Assembly: GCA_035528275.1 (NCBI GenBank)
Contig: DATKYV010000263.1
Span: forward strand, 1-11,261
DNA from: DATKYV01 sp035528275
GTDB taxonomy: Bacteria; Acidobacteriota; Terriglobia; UBA7540
Length of the DNA: 11,261 nt
Reading direction: 5' to 3'
Positions 1-5,719 of this stretch are shown here, in pieces (position 1 is the first letter of the stretch; every line of letters starts with the position of its first letter). The notes below the pieces were generated by a model. The model was not told the origin of the DNA. It saw nothing but the letters and a program-made list of their open reading frames with translations, and searched no databases. The position numbers and the translations under genes were made by a program.

Positions 1-12
1 CGGGCTCGGGCA

Positions 13-318
13 TCATGACCACTTCTTGCCCAGCTCGTCCAGGCCGGCCTTTGCCAAGTCTTCCGGGGACATGACGATATGAAACTCGCAATCCGCGTTG
101 AACTGCAGGAACCACGGCTCCGTGAAGGTCGGGACCCTCGAGGGTTCAGCGACATCGACGATCAAGATCGCCCCGCGATGACCCTCGTGTTCCGTGAAGT
201 AGACCGCCTCAGGCTTCAGCTCGGCGAGAATGCGCTGCATTTTCTTTCCTGCGCTGCCGTCCTTTACGGCGGCGTTGAATTTGTCGTGCGGGATCTTTAC
301 TTTGAGAAGCATTCGCAT
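13..318 (-). CDS. Small conserved protein of unknown function (about 100 aa)
   Basis: A 101-residue soluble protein with no signal peptide or membrane segment. The start is well supported: on the minus strand AAGGAG lies about 7 bases before the first ATG, while the in-frame ATG two codons later is less well placed. The sequence alternates charged helix-like segments (residues 10-35) with hydrophobic strands (EAVYFTE, GAILIVDVA), which suggests a small alpha/beta, dimeric ferredoxin-like fold; that is inference. Similar acidobacterial proteins sharing the pattern PEAVYFTE...GHRGAI.IVD...EPWFL.FNADCEF and ending in GLDELGKKW are, as I recall, usually called hypothetical, or labelled 'panthothenate synthetase' without support. 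No catalytic motif can be named. It stands alone, divergent from the next gene across a 354-base gap. Confidence 0.75.
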   Translation of the reverse strand: MRMLLKVKIPHDKFNAAVKDGSAGKKMQRILAELKPEAVYFTEHEGHRGAILIVDVAEPSRVPTFTEPWFLQFNADCEFHIVMSPEDLAKAGLDELGKKWS

Positions 319-672
319 GAGAGTCTCCTTGAATTGACATTAAGTCGCTCGGTCAACTTCTGTGGATGCTGACCAGCACCAATTGGGTGCCCTTAGGCAA
401 AACCGCAGGAGGCGCGGATTTGTCAACGTTCAGCGACTCTCAAGCGTGCCGATTCAAGCGCAATCCGCCCAGAATACTGTCGATCGTTCCCTGCATCAGA
501 TTGATTCTACAGCAGAAAGAATAATCTGTCTCACTGTTCTCACTGTTCCCCATCTTCTCATTGGGCCTGATTAGGATGGTATGGAGTGGAAGAAGCGGCC
601 TCGTGCCCGCCAAGGCTCGCCCGCGAGCGCGCTCCAGACCGCACCCCAACGTCAACCCGAACAGGAGGACCC
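319..672. other. Gene-free stretch between divergent genes
   Basis: I see no convincing gene here. The part from about 480 to 580 is AT-richer than its surroundings and could hold promoters. It contains an imperfect inverted repeat (GATT, bulged G, ATTCT at 499-508 against AGAATAATC at 518-526) and a perfect 9-base tandem repeat, CTCACTGTT twice, at 530-547. A 5-bp hairpin GCACC/GGTGC lies at 376-390. I could not find a -35/-10 pair with good spacing for either flanking gene. The open frames that cross this stretch lack ribosome binding sites and resemble no protein I know. Confidence 0.5.
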
Positions 673-1983
673 ATGGGAGTAACAAAAAGAAGTCTCACGC
701 CCCGCCAGGGGGCCGCCAATCGCCGCAACGCCCGGCGTTCTACGGGGCCCCGGACGCCGGAGGGCAAGCGGCGTTCGCGGATGAACGCCCTGCGCCACGG
801 GCTGTGCACGAAGGCATTTCGCGAGGTGATGGTCGAGCTGCGCGAAGACCCCAGGGAGTTCGACCGCCTGCATCGCGGCCTGGTCGATTCGCTCGCCCCC
901 CACAACGCCCTCGAGTCCACGCTGGTCGAAGACCTGGCGAAGCTTTGGTGGAAAAAGGCCCGCGCCGAGCGCGCCCAGGCGGGCGTCCAGCTCCGCGAGG
1001 TCGAGCGGATGGAAACCGCGCGCCTGAAGGAAATCCACGAGGTCAACCGCGACGCTCTGGACGAGCCGCAGGAAGAGATCATGGAGAAGGGCGTGCTGCG
1101 CGCCCGGGACTGCACCGGCAAATTCGAGGACGCTCTCCGGTTGGTTGAAATCCTGCGCGCCCACGTCGAAGGGCGAATGCGCTGCGAGAACGTCGAGGGC
1201 GTTCTCCAGGCGCTCTACGGGAAGAAACCTTCTTGGCACGGCGGCATGGTCGTCGCCGCTTTCAATGATTTGGAGGACGCGGAAGCTAAGGCCGCTGGCG
1301 AGCAAGACCCGGAGGAAACCGACCCGGCGGTGCTCCCCGGCGCGCCCGACGGAGAGGCTTCGCCCGCGGATTCGGCGCGCCTCAACGCACGCTTGCTCCT
1401 GCTGGAAGAAACCCGCGACCTCTACGGCCAGCACGAAGTCTTCCTCCGCCAGCACGTGGATATGTCGGACGCGGTGCGCGATTCCTACCTTGCCCCCACC
1501 GATTCTCGCTGGACCTGGATGCTGCGCATGGACAACTACCTGGAGCGCCAGATAGAGCGGAAGCTGAAACTCCTAATGCAGTTGCGGCGGTTCAACGCGC
1601 GCGATGCGGCGCCACCCACAGGCCCGCGGGGAGGAAACGGTCGCCAAACACGAAAAAAGGTTAAAGATGTTAAAATGCAAAAACGAAGCCACCAAGTTGT
1701 TGAACACAAAGGGTCTGGCTCGGGTCCGTTCTTCAGAATGAACGCCAAACGAACCCATTCTCACCCCGAACGAAGCCAAATTCAGGGGACAGGTGACAGG
1801 TCACAGGGGAGAGAGGCTATTGCCATCGCCGATTGTCCCTCGGGCGACTGGTTCCTGGTTGGAAAGTGCCGAGTTTCGAGTTTCGATTTTCCAATTTCGG
1901 CTTTTGCGGACACAGTACCTAGATTTCAGAAGCTCGCTTGTGAGACATCTTCTGGTCGGATAAACTCAGCGGCGAGACTTTAA
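673..1983 (+). CDS. STGPRTPEGK-family protein of unknown function
   Basis: A 436-residue cytoplasmic protein. The frame is open from an upstream ATG at 586, but ATG 673 is preferred because AGGAGG lies 5 bases before it. Residues 16-44 hold a very basic motif with core RRSTGPRTPEGK followed by SRMNALRHGL, the hallmark of a family abundant in Acidobacteria and also seen in Planctomycetes. No function is established that I know of; the basic N-terminus suggests nucleic-acid contact, which is inference. Residues 80-175 are helical and charged (coiled-coil-like), and 205-235 form an acidic, proline-rich linker. A second helical block spans about 236-310, with the conserved-looking stretch SRWTWMLRMDNYLERQIERK (279-298). 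From about residue 315 the character changes: lower GC, basic and low-complexity, with repeat-like DNA (tandem GACAGGT near 1790, an inverted repeat at 1859-1894). The tail may be unselected read-through. The coding body is confident; the true 3' end is not. Confidence 0.72.
   Translation: MGVTKRSLTPRQGAANRRNARRSTGPRTPEGKRRSRMNALRHGLCTKAFREVMVELREDPREFDRLHRGLVDSLAPHNALESTLVEDLAKLWWKKARAERAQAGVQLREVERMETARLKEIHEVNRDALDEPQEEIMEKGVLRARDCTGKFEDALRLVEILRAHVEGRMRCENVEGVLQALYGKKPSWHGGMVVAAFNDLEDAEAKAAGEQDPEETDPAVLPGAPDGEASPADSARLNARLLLLEETRDLYGQHEVFLRQHVDMSDAVRDSYLAPTDSRWTWMLRMDNYLERQIERKLKLLMQLRRFNARDAAPPTGPRGGNGRQTRKKVKDVKMQKRSHQVVEHKGSGSGPFFRMNAKRTHSHPERSQIQGTGDRSQGREAIAIADCPSGDWFLVGKCRVSSFDFPISAFADTVPRFQKLACETSSGRINSAARL
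1938..1966 (+). promoter_or_regulatory. Possible promoter for the FkbM methyltransferase gene
   Basis: TTGTGA (1938-1943), a 17-base spacer and TAAACT (1961-1966), each box matching four of six consensus bases. It sits 42 bases before the ATG at 2008. It lies inside the unconserved 3' tail of the upstream reading frame, which fits the idea that this tail is effectively intergenic. The weak boxes keep confidence low. Confidence 0.3.
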
Positions 1984-2007
1984 CTCAGTCGCATCGAGGC
2001 AAAGAAC

Positions 2008-3105
2008 ATGGCATCTAGGCACATCGAACTGCCTGAACTCATGCTCATGCTGGCCGCTGCGTGCAGCTTAGCTGGAGTGCTGTTTGCATTCCATGATTCC
2101 ATCTTGCTGGCTGGGTCACTGGTGGCGGTTTCCCTCCTGGTCCAGCGTCGGGATTGGAAAGCCTGGCTTGTCGCCCTTCTGCTCTTTGCCAGCGGCCTCC
2201 TGTGGTCCTACACCGATGCCGAGGGTTGCTCGCTTTGGTGGAGAACTGGAATCGTGCTCGAAGCGGCAAGCAGACAGTTGCCGTACATCAGCTTGAGAGA
2301 TGGGCTCAGGTCCGCGACCCAGGCATGCTCACATGCCGACCAACCTTTTGGCGTTGGCGTGGCCACTCCGGTCGCCACGGAGACGCTGGCCATGCGTCAG
2401 TGCGACCTCTTCCAGACCCCACTGGGTAGTTTTTGGGTTCCCGCGCCAGGGGGGCGTCTGGTGAGATCCTTGGGTTGGGAACTCCTCGATCAGCGGGTGT
2501 ACGCCAACGGGCAGGCCGTCGTTCAACCCGGAGATGTCGTCGTAGACTGCGGGGCGCATGTTGGTTTCTTCACCCGGTACGCGCTTCGCTTGGGAGCTAA
2601 GCGGGTGGTTGCCATCGAGCCGGATCCGGTGAACCTTGCCTGTTTGAAACGCAACCTGGCAGAAGAAATTCAGTCCGACGCTGTTAACGTCGTCGAAGGT
2701 GGTGTCTGGGACGCTCGCGGTCGGCTGGTCCTTCACGAGAACGTCGAGCGCAATTCAGCGGGAATGACTTTCCTGGGGAGCGGTGAAGGGAGGCGGAAGG
2801 TTGAAGGCATTCCGGTCTTTCCCCTGGACGAGATTGTGGAGCAGCTTCAACTTACGCGAGTTGATTTCATCAAGATGGACATCGAGGGCTCCGAGCGGCG
2901 GGCGCTTGCCGGTGCCCGCGAGACGATCCAGAGGTTTCATCCGACAATGGCCGTGTGCAGTTATCACCTTCATGACGACCCCGAGGTCATCCCACGGCTG
3001 GTCAAGGGTATCGATCCCTCGTATACCATCTCCGCGAAGGACGTCGAGTCCATCGACCGTTGGATCAGGCCGAAGGTGCTCTTCTTTCACGTTCCTGGTA
3101 CATAA
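2008..3105 (+). CDS. FkbM-family SAM-dependent methyltransferase with N-terminal membrane anchor
   Basis: A 365-residue protein. Its C-terminal half (about 140-365) is an FkbM-type methyltransferase, a class that O-methylates sugars or small molecules using S-adenosylmethionine. Motif I is VVDCGAHVGFFT (178-189), the acidic residue after strand 2 is E204 in VAIEPDP, and the family signature IKMDIEGSE spans 288-296. The N-terminus is unusual: two to three hydrophobic stretches (about 11-27, 31-45 and 50-67) that look like membrane spans, so the catalytic domain is probably tethered to the inner membrane. Most FkbM enzymes I know are soluble and start near the SAM domain. The start is supported by GAGG 8 bases before ATG 2008. 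No glycosyltransferase or polysaccharide cluster lies next to it, so the acceptor cannot be named. A hairpin too short to be a good terminator follows at 3106-3116. Confidence 0.88.
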   Translation: MASRHIELPELMLMLAAACSLAGVLFAFHDSILLAGSLVAVSLLVQRRDWKAWLVALLLFASGLLWSYTDAEGCSLWWRTGIVLEAASRQLPYISLRDGLRSATQACSHADQPFGVGVATPVATETLAMRQCDLFQTPLGSFWVPAPGGRLVRSLGWELLDQRVYANGQAVVQPGDVVVDCGAHVGFFTRYALRLGAKRVVAIEPDPVNLACLKRNLAEEIQSDAVNVVEGGVWDARGRLVLHENVERNSAGMTFLGSGEGRRKVEGIPVFPLDEIVEQLQLTRVDFIKMDIEGSERRALAGARETIQRFHPTMAVCSYHLHDDPEVIPRLVKGIDPSYTISAKDVESIDRWIRPKVLFFHVPGT

Positions 3106-3286
3106 CCCCTCTGGGGAGAGATGGACGGTTAGGCGGATAGAACCCGGGTCAACAAGATCAACGTGGGCACAGAATGGGCACAAAACCTCTCGATTGCCGG
3201 GGCTGTTTCTAGCAGAAAGGAGGCGGAAAACACACGTACTTAAGGGGATTGGATTCATCTGGCGCAAGGAACCCTCCACCTCCCGA

Positions 3287-3315
3287 TTGAATGAAGTCCT
3301 GGAATGGTGTAGAAT
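3287..3315 (+). promoter_or_regulatory. Sigma70-like promoter for the DUF1326 gene
   Basis: TTGAAT (3287-3292), a 17-base spacer and TAGAAT (3310-3315). Transcription would start near 3322, leaving a leader of about 40 bases to the ATG at 3363. AAGGAGG at 3348-3354 is 8 bases before the start. Box quality, spacing and position all agree. Confidence 0.65.
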
Positions 3316-3362
3316 ATATGCATCAGGGCGTACAGAACGTCAGTTGTAAGGAGGATTGGGAG

Positions 3363-4085
3363 ATGCGGAGATTCCTGGCCGCAGGCGTGGTGGCGTTGCT
3401 TCTCGTCGCCGGGGCAGCCATCCCTTCGAAAGCGGCGATTAAGGGCGACTACTTGGAAGTGCGGAGCGCGGACGTCTATACCGGACCGTGCTTTGCCAAC
3501 GGCGAAGTTGGATTGGTGGGCGATCAGGCCATTCTGGCCTGGAAAGTCACCGAGGGCAGTTGGAACGGCGTCACTCTCAACGGGCTCGGCGTAGTGGCGG
3601 TGGCAAAAGCCAGCGCCACGCTCGGCGATCCGTTCCACAACCCTTATCCCACCAAGTCGGTTTTGATTGTGGACTCGCGCCCCACCGCCGAGCAGCGAAC
3701 AGCTCTGGAAGGATTTGCGAAGTCGGCGGCCGGAGAGTTGCTGACGAACGTTGTGCGCGTGGAGAGCGCCGCCATCGAACTGGAAGTGGGAAAGGGCACG
3801 GCGCACGGCGCGGCGAAGCTCGTGGCCGGCAACCTGGCGCGCATCGAGACGCGCTCGTTGTGCGAAGGTGATCACATCTGTGGCAACGAACTCGTCTATT
3901 ACCCGCCACTGGTCCAACTGGCCCACTCCATGCCGGCTTTTACGCTCCAAGAATCATTCGAGGGGCAGGGTCTGGGCGTGGTGTGGAAACGGGCGGACAA
4001 GCGCAGTGCCTTTACCGGCGCCTTCGCTCTTCAGGAGAGTGCTGAAGAATTGTCATCCCGAGCGAAGCGAGGATTGTCATCCTGA
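3363..4085 (+). CDS. Exported DUF1326-family protein
   Basis: A 240-residue protein with a clear signal peptide: basic MRR, a hydrophobic core at about 5-20, and probable cleavage after SKA near residue 24. The mature part follows the DUF1326 pattern, a family of unknown function: GDYLEVRSADVYTGPC at 28-43, a strand-rich centre, and CEGDHICGNELVYYPPL at 167-183. C43, C167, H171 and C173 could bind a metal or form disulfides, which is inference. The start was chosen at ATG 3363 for its strong AAGGAGG and good upstream promoter; the frame is open from 3291 but that part lacks a signal sequence. The 3' end is odd. About the last ten residues (SSRAKRGLSS) and the TGA stop are encoded by a dispersed repeat beginning at 4051, so the native C-terminus was probably overwritten. 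DUF1326 proteins often end shortly after a phenylalanine-rich strand like AFTGAFAL here. Confidence 0.85.
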   Translation: MRRFLAAGVVALLLVAGAAIPSKAAIKGDYLEVRSADVYTGPCFANGEVGLVGDQAILAWKVTEGSWNGVTLNGLGVVAVAKASATLGDPFHNPYPTKSVLIVDSRPTAEQRTALEGFAKSAAGELLTNVVRVESAAIELEVGKGTAHGAAKLVAGNLARIETRSLCEGDHICGNELVYYPPLVQLAHSMPAFTLQESFEGQGLGVVWKRADKRSAFTGAFALQESAEELSSRAKRGLSS

Positions 4086-4167
4086 GCGATGCGAAGGATC
4101 TAATCTCTTCCTTCCCGGCAAGCCGGGAGAGATGCTTCGTCCGTCGGCTGACGGAGTCAGCATGACA
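4051..4167. repeat. Dispersed palindromic repeat of the TGTCATCCTGAGCGAAGCGA type
   Basis: TGTCATCC(C/T)GAGCGA(A/T)GCGA occurs twice in tandem (4051-4073 and 4075-4097). It is followed by a perfect 7-bp hairpin TCCCGGC/GCCGGGA (4113-4128), a second hairpin CCGTC/GACGG (4141-4154) and GTCAGCATGACA at 4156-4167, which is the imperfect inverse of the opening TGTCATCCTGAG. The layout is that of a short non-autonomous palindromic element. I recognise it as very common in acidobacterial intergenic DNA, where it often yields spurious 'CHPERSE' peptides. The doubled left end is unusual. Confidence 0.75.
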
Positions 4168-4176
4168 GAGTGGGTG

Positions 4177-4218
4177 GGGAGTCAGTCCATCGGCCGACGG
4201 ACTGGCTTCCCGTTTTTT
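4177..4218 (+). terminator. Rho-independent terminator after the DUF1326 gene
   Basis: A GGGA plus GTCAGTCC arm (4177-4188) pairs with GGACTGGC plus TCCC (4199-4211), with one wobble pair and one bulged T. The ten-base loop region can itself fold on TCGGCCGA. It is followed by G and six T residues (4213-4218). Stem length and U-run make this a strong terminator. It sits 35 bases before the ATG at 4253, so the downstream gene needs read-through or a start site overlapping this structure. Confidence 0.75.
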
Positions 4219-4252
4219 GTTTCCTGCATTCTAATGGTAAGGAGGCTTTCAT

Positions 4253-4921
4253 ATGAACAAGATGTCGGCGGCACGCTGGGCCCTGGTGGCTTCTCTTCTC
4301 TTTGCGGTTTCTGCATTCGCCCAGGGTGACTACAAGGTTGAGTCGGTCGACGCGCCAAGCTCGTCCGACGTTCCCCAGGCGCTTCTCGATTCACTCAGCG
4401 CCAAAGGCGCGCGCGTGGTGGGCAGCCAGGGAGCGGTCTGTGAGGTCTGGTTGCGGAAATCCATCCCCACCGGGGAAAGTGGCGGCGGAGCATTGGGCGT
4501 TCTTTATGGGCAGCTCAAGGCCGGCACGCTTCTGGGCGTCCTGCACTTCCCCGCGCAGGGGGCGGACTTTCGCGGACAGCCCGTGAAGGCAGGTTACTAC
4601 ACGTTGCGCTACGTTTTGATTCCCCAGGATGGCGCGCACATGGGCGTCTACCAATCGCGCGACGCCGTGGTGATGAACCCGGCGAGCGCGGACACGGACC
4701 TCGAGAAAGACCTGAGCTTCGACGAGATGGTCAAACTCAGCCGCATGGTCTCGGGGACCCCGCATCCGGGATTCCTGGTGATGGGCGAGGTGCAGGGCGG
4801 GGATCTTCCCTCGGTGGTCGAAGATTACTCGGGGTTCACGAACCTGCAGATGAACGCCCACGGCTCGAGCGGCGATCTGCCCATCGCCATCACCGTGGTC
4901 GGCAAATGGGAGGGAATGTAA
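4253..4921 (+). CDS. Exported protein of unknown function
   Basis: A 222-residue protein whose start is fixed by AAGGAGG (4239-4245) seven bases before ATG 4253. It has a classic signal peptide with hydrophobic core ALVASLLFAVSAF and likely cleavage after AFA near residue 23. The mature part looks all-beta with small loops. Recognisable blocks are AVCEVWLRKSIP (61-72), LGVLHFP (94-100) and GYYTLRYVLIPQDGAHMGVY (113-132), then DLSFDEMVKLSR and HPGFLVMGE. GYYTLRY.L.PQDG..MG.Y resembles the core of secreted DUF2911-like proteins, but I cannot place it in a named family with confidence. It has one cysteine in the mature part and no catalytic motif. It lies between two other exported proteins on the same strand and 59 bases before the next, which suggests a shared periplasmic or envelope role (inference). 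Confidence 0.8.
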   Translation: MNKMSAARWALVASLLFAVSAFAQGDYKVESVDAPSSSDVPQALLDSLSAKGARVVGSQGAVCEVWLRKSIPTGESGGGALGVLYGQLKAGTLLGVLHFPAQGADFRGQPVKAGYYTLRYVLIPQDGAHMGVYQSRDAVVMNPASADTDLEKDLSFDEMVKLSRMVSGTPHPGFLVMGEVQGGDLPSVVEDYSGFTNLQMNAHGSSGDLPIAITVVGKWEGM

Positions 4922-4980
4922 AGCGCCCGGGCGCGCTCCGGAGTTCTCTCCCCTGACATTTACTTCGAACGGAGGGTGAT

Positions 4981-5454
4981 TTGACGTTCGCTGCTCGGCT
5001 TGCCGCCAAGCTGCGGCTTTCAGGGAATCAGCGGGGAATCCACCTTGCGTGTGTCTTGGCGCTCCTGTTGGCAGCCTCTTTCCCTGCGCTCGCTCGAAGC
5101 GAAGGCGCGAAATCGTCCGCGACGTTGCAGGGAAAGCTGGTAAATGCCGGGGATTCAGTCCCCATCCTGAAGACGGAAGACAAGGACTACCGCCTGGCCG
5201 CCCGGACCGACTGGCTTCTGCACACCCTTCTGGATGAGCGGCTGGCCGGCCGCGAAATTCGCGTCGAGGGCGAACTCCAGGCCGACGGCAAGTTCAAGGT
5301 TGACCACTTCTTTACCTTGCGCGACGGCAAGGTCTACAAAGTGCGTTATTTCTGCGAGGTGTGTAACATCGAGGCATTCGAGCCCGGCAACTGCGTCTGC
5401 TGCCAGCAGCCCACCGAGCTCCAGGAAATTCCGGCCCCGGAATCGGGAAAGTAG
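4981..5454 (+). CDS. Exported small protein with OB-like domain and Cys-rich C-terminal motif
   Basis: A 157-residue protein that most likely starts at TTG 4981, with GGAGG (4971-4975) five bases before it. An export signal spans about residues 18-38: hydrophobic core HLACVLALLLAASFPALA, cleavage near ALA|RS. Residues 45-115 look like a short beta-barrel (LQGKLV...LKTEDKDYRLA...REIRVEGELQADGKFKVDHFFTLRDGKVY), OB-fold-like by inspection. The end carries FCEVCNIEAFEPGNCVCCQQPTEL: C125, C128, C138, C140 and C141, a CxxC-x9-CxCC cluster that could hold zinc, copper or a heme-type or Fe-S ligand, or act as a thiol redox site. I recall similar acidobacterial secreted proteins with 'WC.VCYIRTY.PG.CWCCQ' at this position; none has a known function. 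The TAG stop is the first triplet of a palindromic repeat, so the last few codons may not be ancestral. Confidence 0.8.
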   Translation: MTFAARLAAKLRLSGNQRGIHLACVLALLLAASFPALARSEGAKSSATLQGKLVNAGDSVPILKTEDKDYRLAARTDWLLHTLLDERLAGREIRVEGELQADGKFKVDHFFTLRDGKVYKVRYFCEVCNIEAFEPGNCVCCQQPTELQEIPAPESGK

Positions 5455-5508
5455 CGCCGACCTTCAGGTCGGCACTCTGAGGCTCTGCCGGGTTGAAGCC
5501 CGGCGCTA
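5452..5508. repeat. Two-hairpin palindromic repeat (REPIN-like)
   Basis: Outer arms TAGCGCC (5452-5458) and GGCGCTA (5502-5508) are perfect complements. Inside are two hairpins: GCCGACCT/AGGTCGGC (5456-5473) and GCCGGG/CCCGGC (5487-5504), separated by a spacer. The whole can fold as a Y-shaped cruciform. This resembles a sequence common in acidobacterial genomes that yields spurious 'ADLQVG'-type peptides. It contains the stop codon of the preceding gene and could protect its mRNA 3' end or act as a weak terminator, though no U-run follows. Confidence 0.7.
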
Positions 5509-5539
5509 GAGAATCAAAATGAGCCACTACCCGGCCCCG

Positions 5540-5569
5540 TTGACAGCTTTCGATTCCGGGTGTTACAAA
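5540..5569 (+). promoter_or_regulatory. Probable promoter of tRNA-His
   Basis: A perfect TTGACA (5540-5545), an 18-base spacer and TACAAA (5564-5569), or 17 bases to an offset TTACAA. Predicted start is near 5576, about 30 bases before the tRNA. The leader contains a 7-bp hairpin CCTGCGC/GCGCAGG (5582-5599) that ends 8 bases before the mature tRNA. Confidence 0.6.
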
Positions 5570-5607
5570 GAGATGAACGCTCCTGCGCGTCGGCGCAGGT
5601 TGGAATG

Positions 5608-5683
5608 GTGAGCGTAGCTCAGCTGGTAGAGCGCCAGACTGTGGCTCTGGAAGTCGCGGGTTCGAACCCCGTCGCTCACCCCA
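5608..5683 (+). tRNA. tRNA-His (anticodon GTG)
   Basis: A complete cloverleaf. The acceptor GTGAGCG (5608-5614) pairs with CGCTCAC (5673-5679), and the anticodon stem CCAGA/TCTGG encloses loop CTGTGGC with anticodon GTG at 5641-5643. The T arm is GCGGG-TTCGAAC-CCCGT-like, and CCA is encoded at 5681-5683. The histidine identity element is present: G at 5607 (position -1) can pair with discriminator C at 5680. Confidence 0.97.
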
Positions 5684-5719
5684 CCATCTTCCGTCAATCA
5701 GACTTCTGAGCCCGCCGCC

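Noticed and set aside
440..685. Minus-strand frame of 81 codons opening with a hydrophobic run across the 319-672 gap
   Set aside because: It overlaps the start and ribosome site of the 673 gene, has no good ribosome site of its own, and its composition looks like chance translation of intergenic DNA.
652..1455. Long minus-strand frame of 267 codons opposite the STGPRTPEGK gene
   Set aside because: High-GC shadow of the real gene; no known motif, and the plus strand has the recognised family signature and ribosome site.
3136..3243. Open stretch of 36 codons with KINVGTEWAQ, slightly like the end of some integrases, between the FkbM and DUF1326 genes
   Set aside because: Too short, bounded by stops and without catalytic motifs or a start. 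A decayed recombinase remnant is possible but cannot be supported.
3255..3950. Minus-strand frame of 231 codons opposite the DUF1326 gene
   Set aside because: Shadow frame, rich in Arg/His/Ala, with no start signal; the plus-strand gene has signal peptide, promoter and ribosome site.
4923..4934. Perfect palindrome GCGCCCGGGCGC between two exported-protein genes
   Set aside because: Short GC palindromes are expected by chance at this GC content; no U-run and no second copy nearby.
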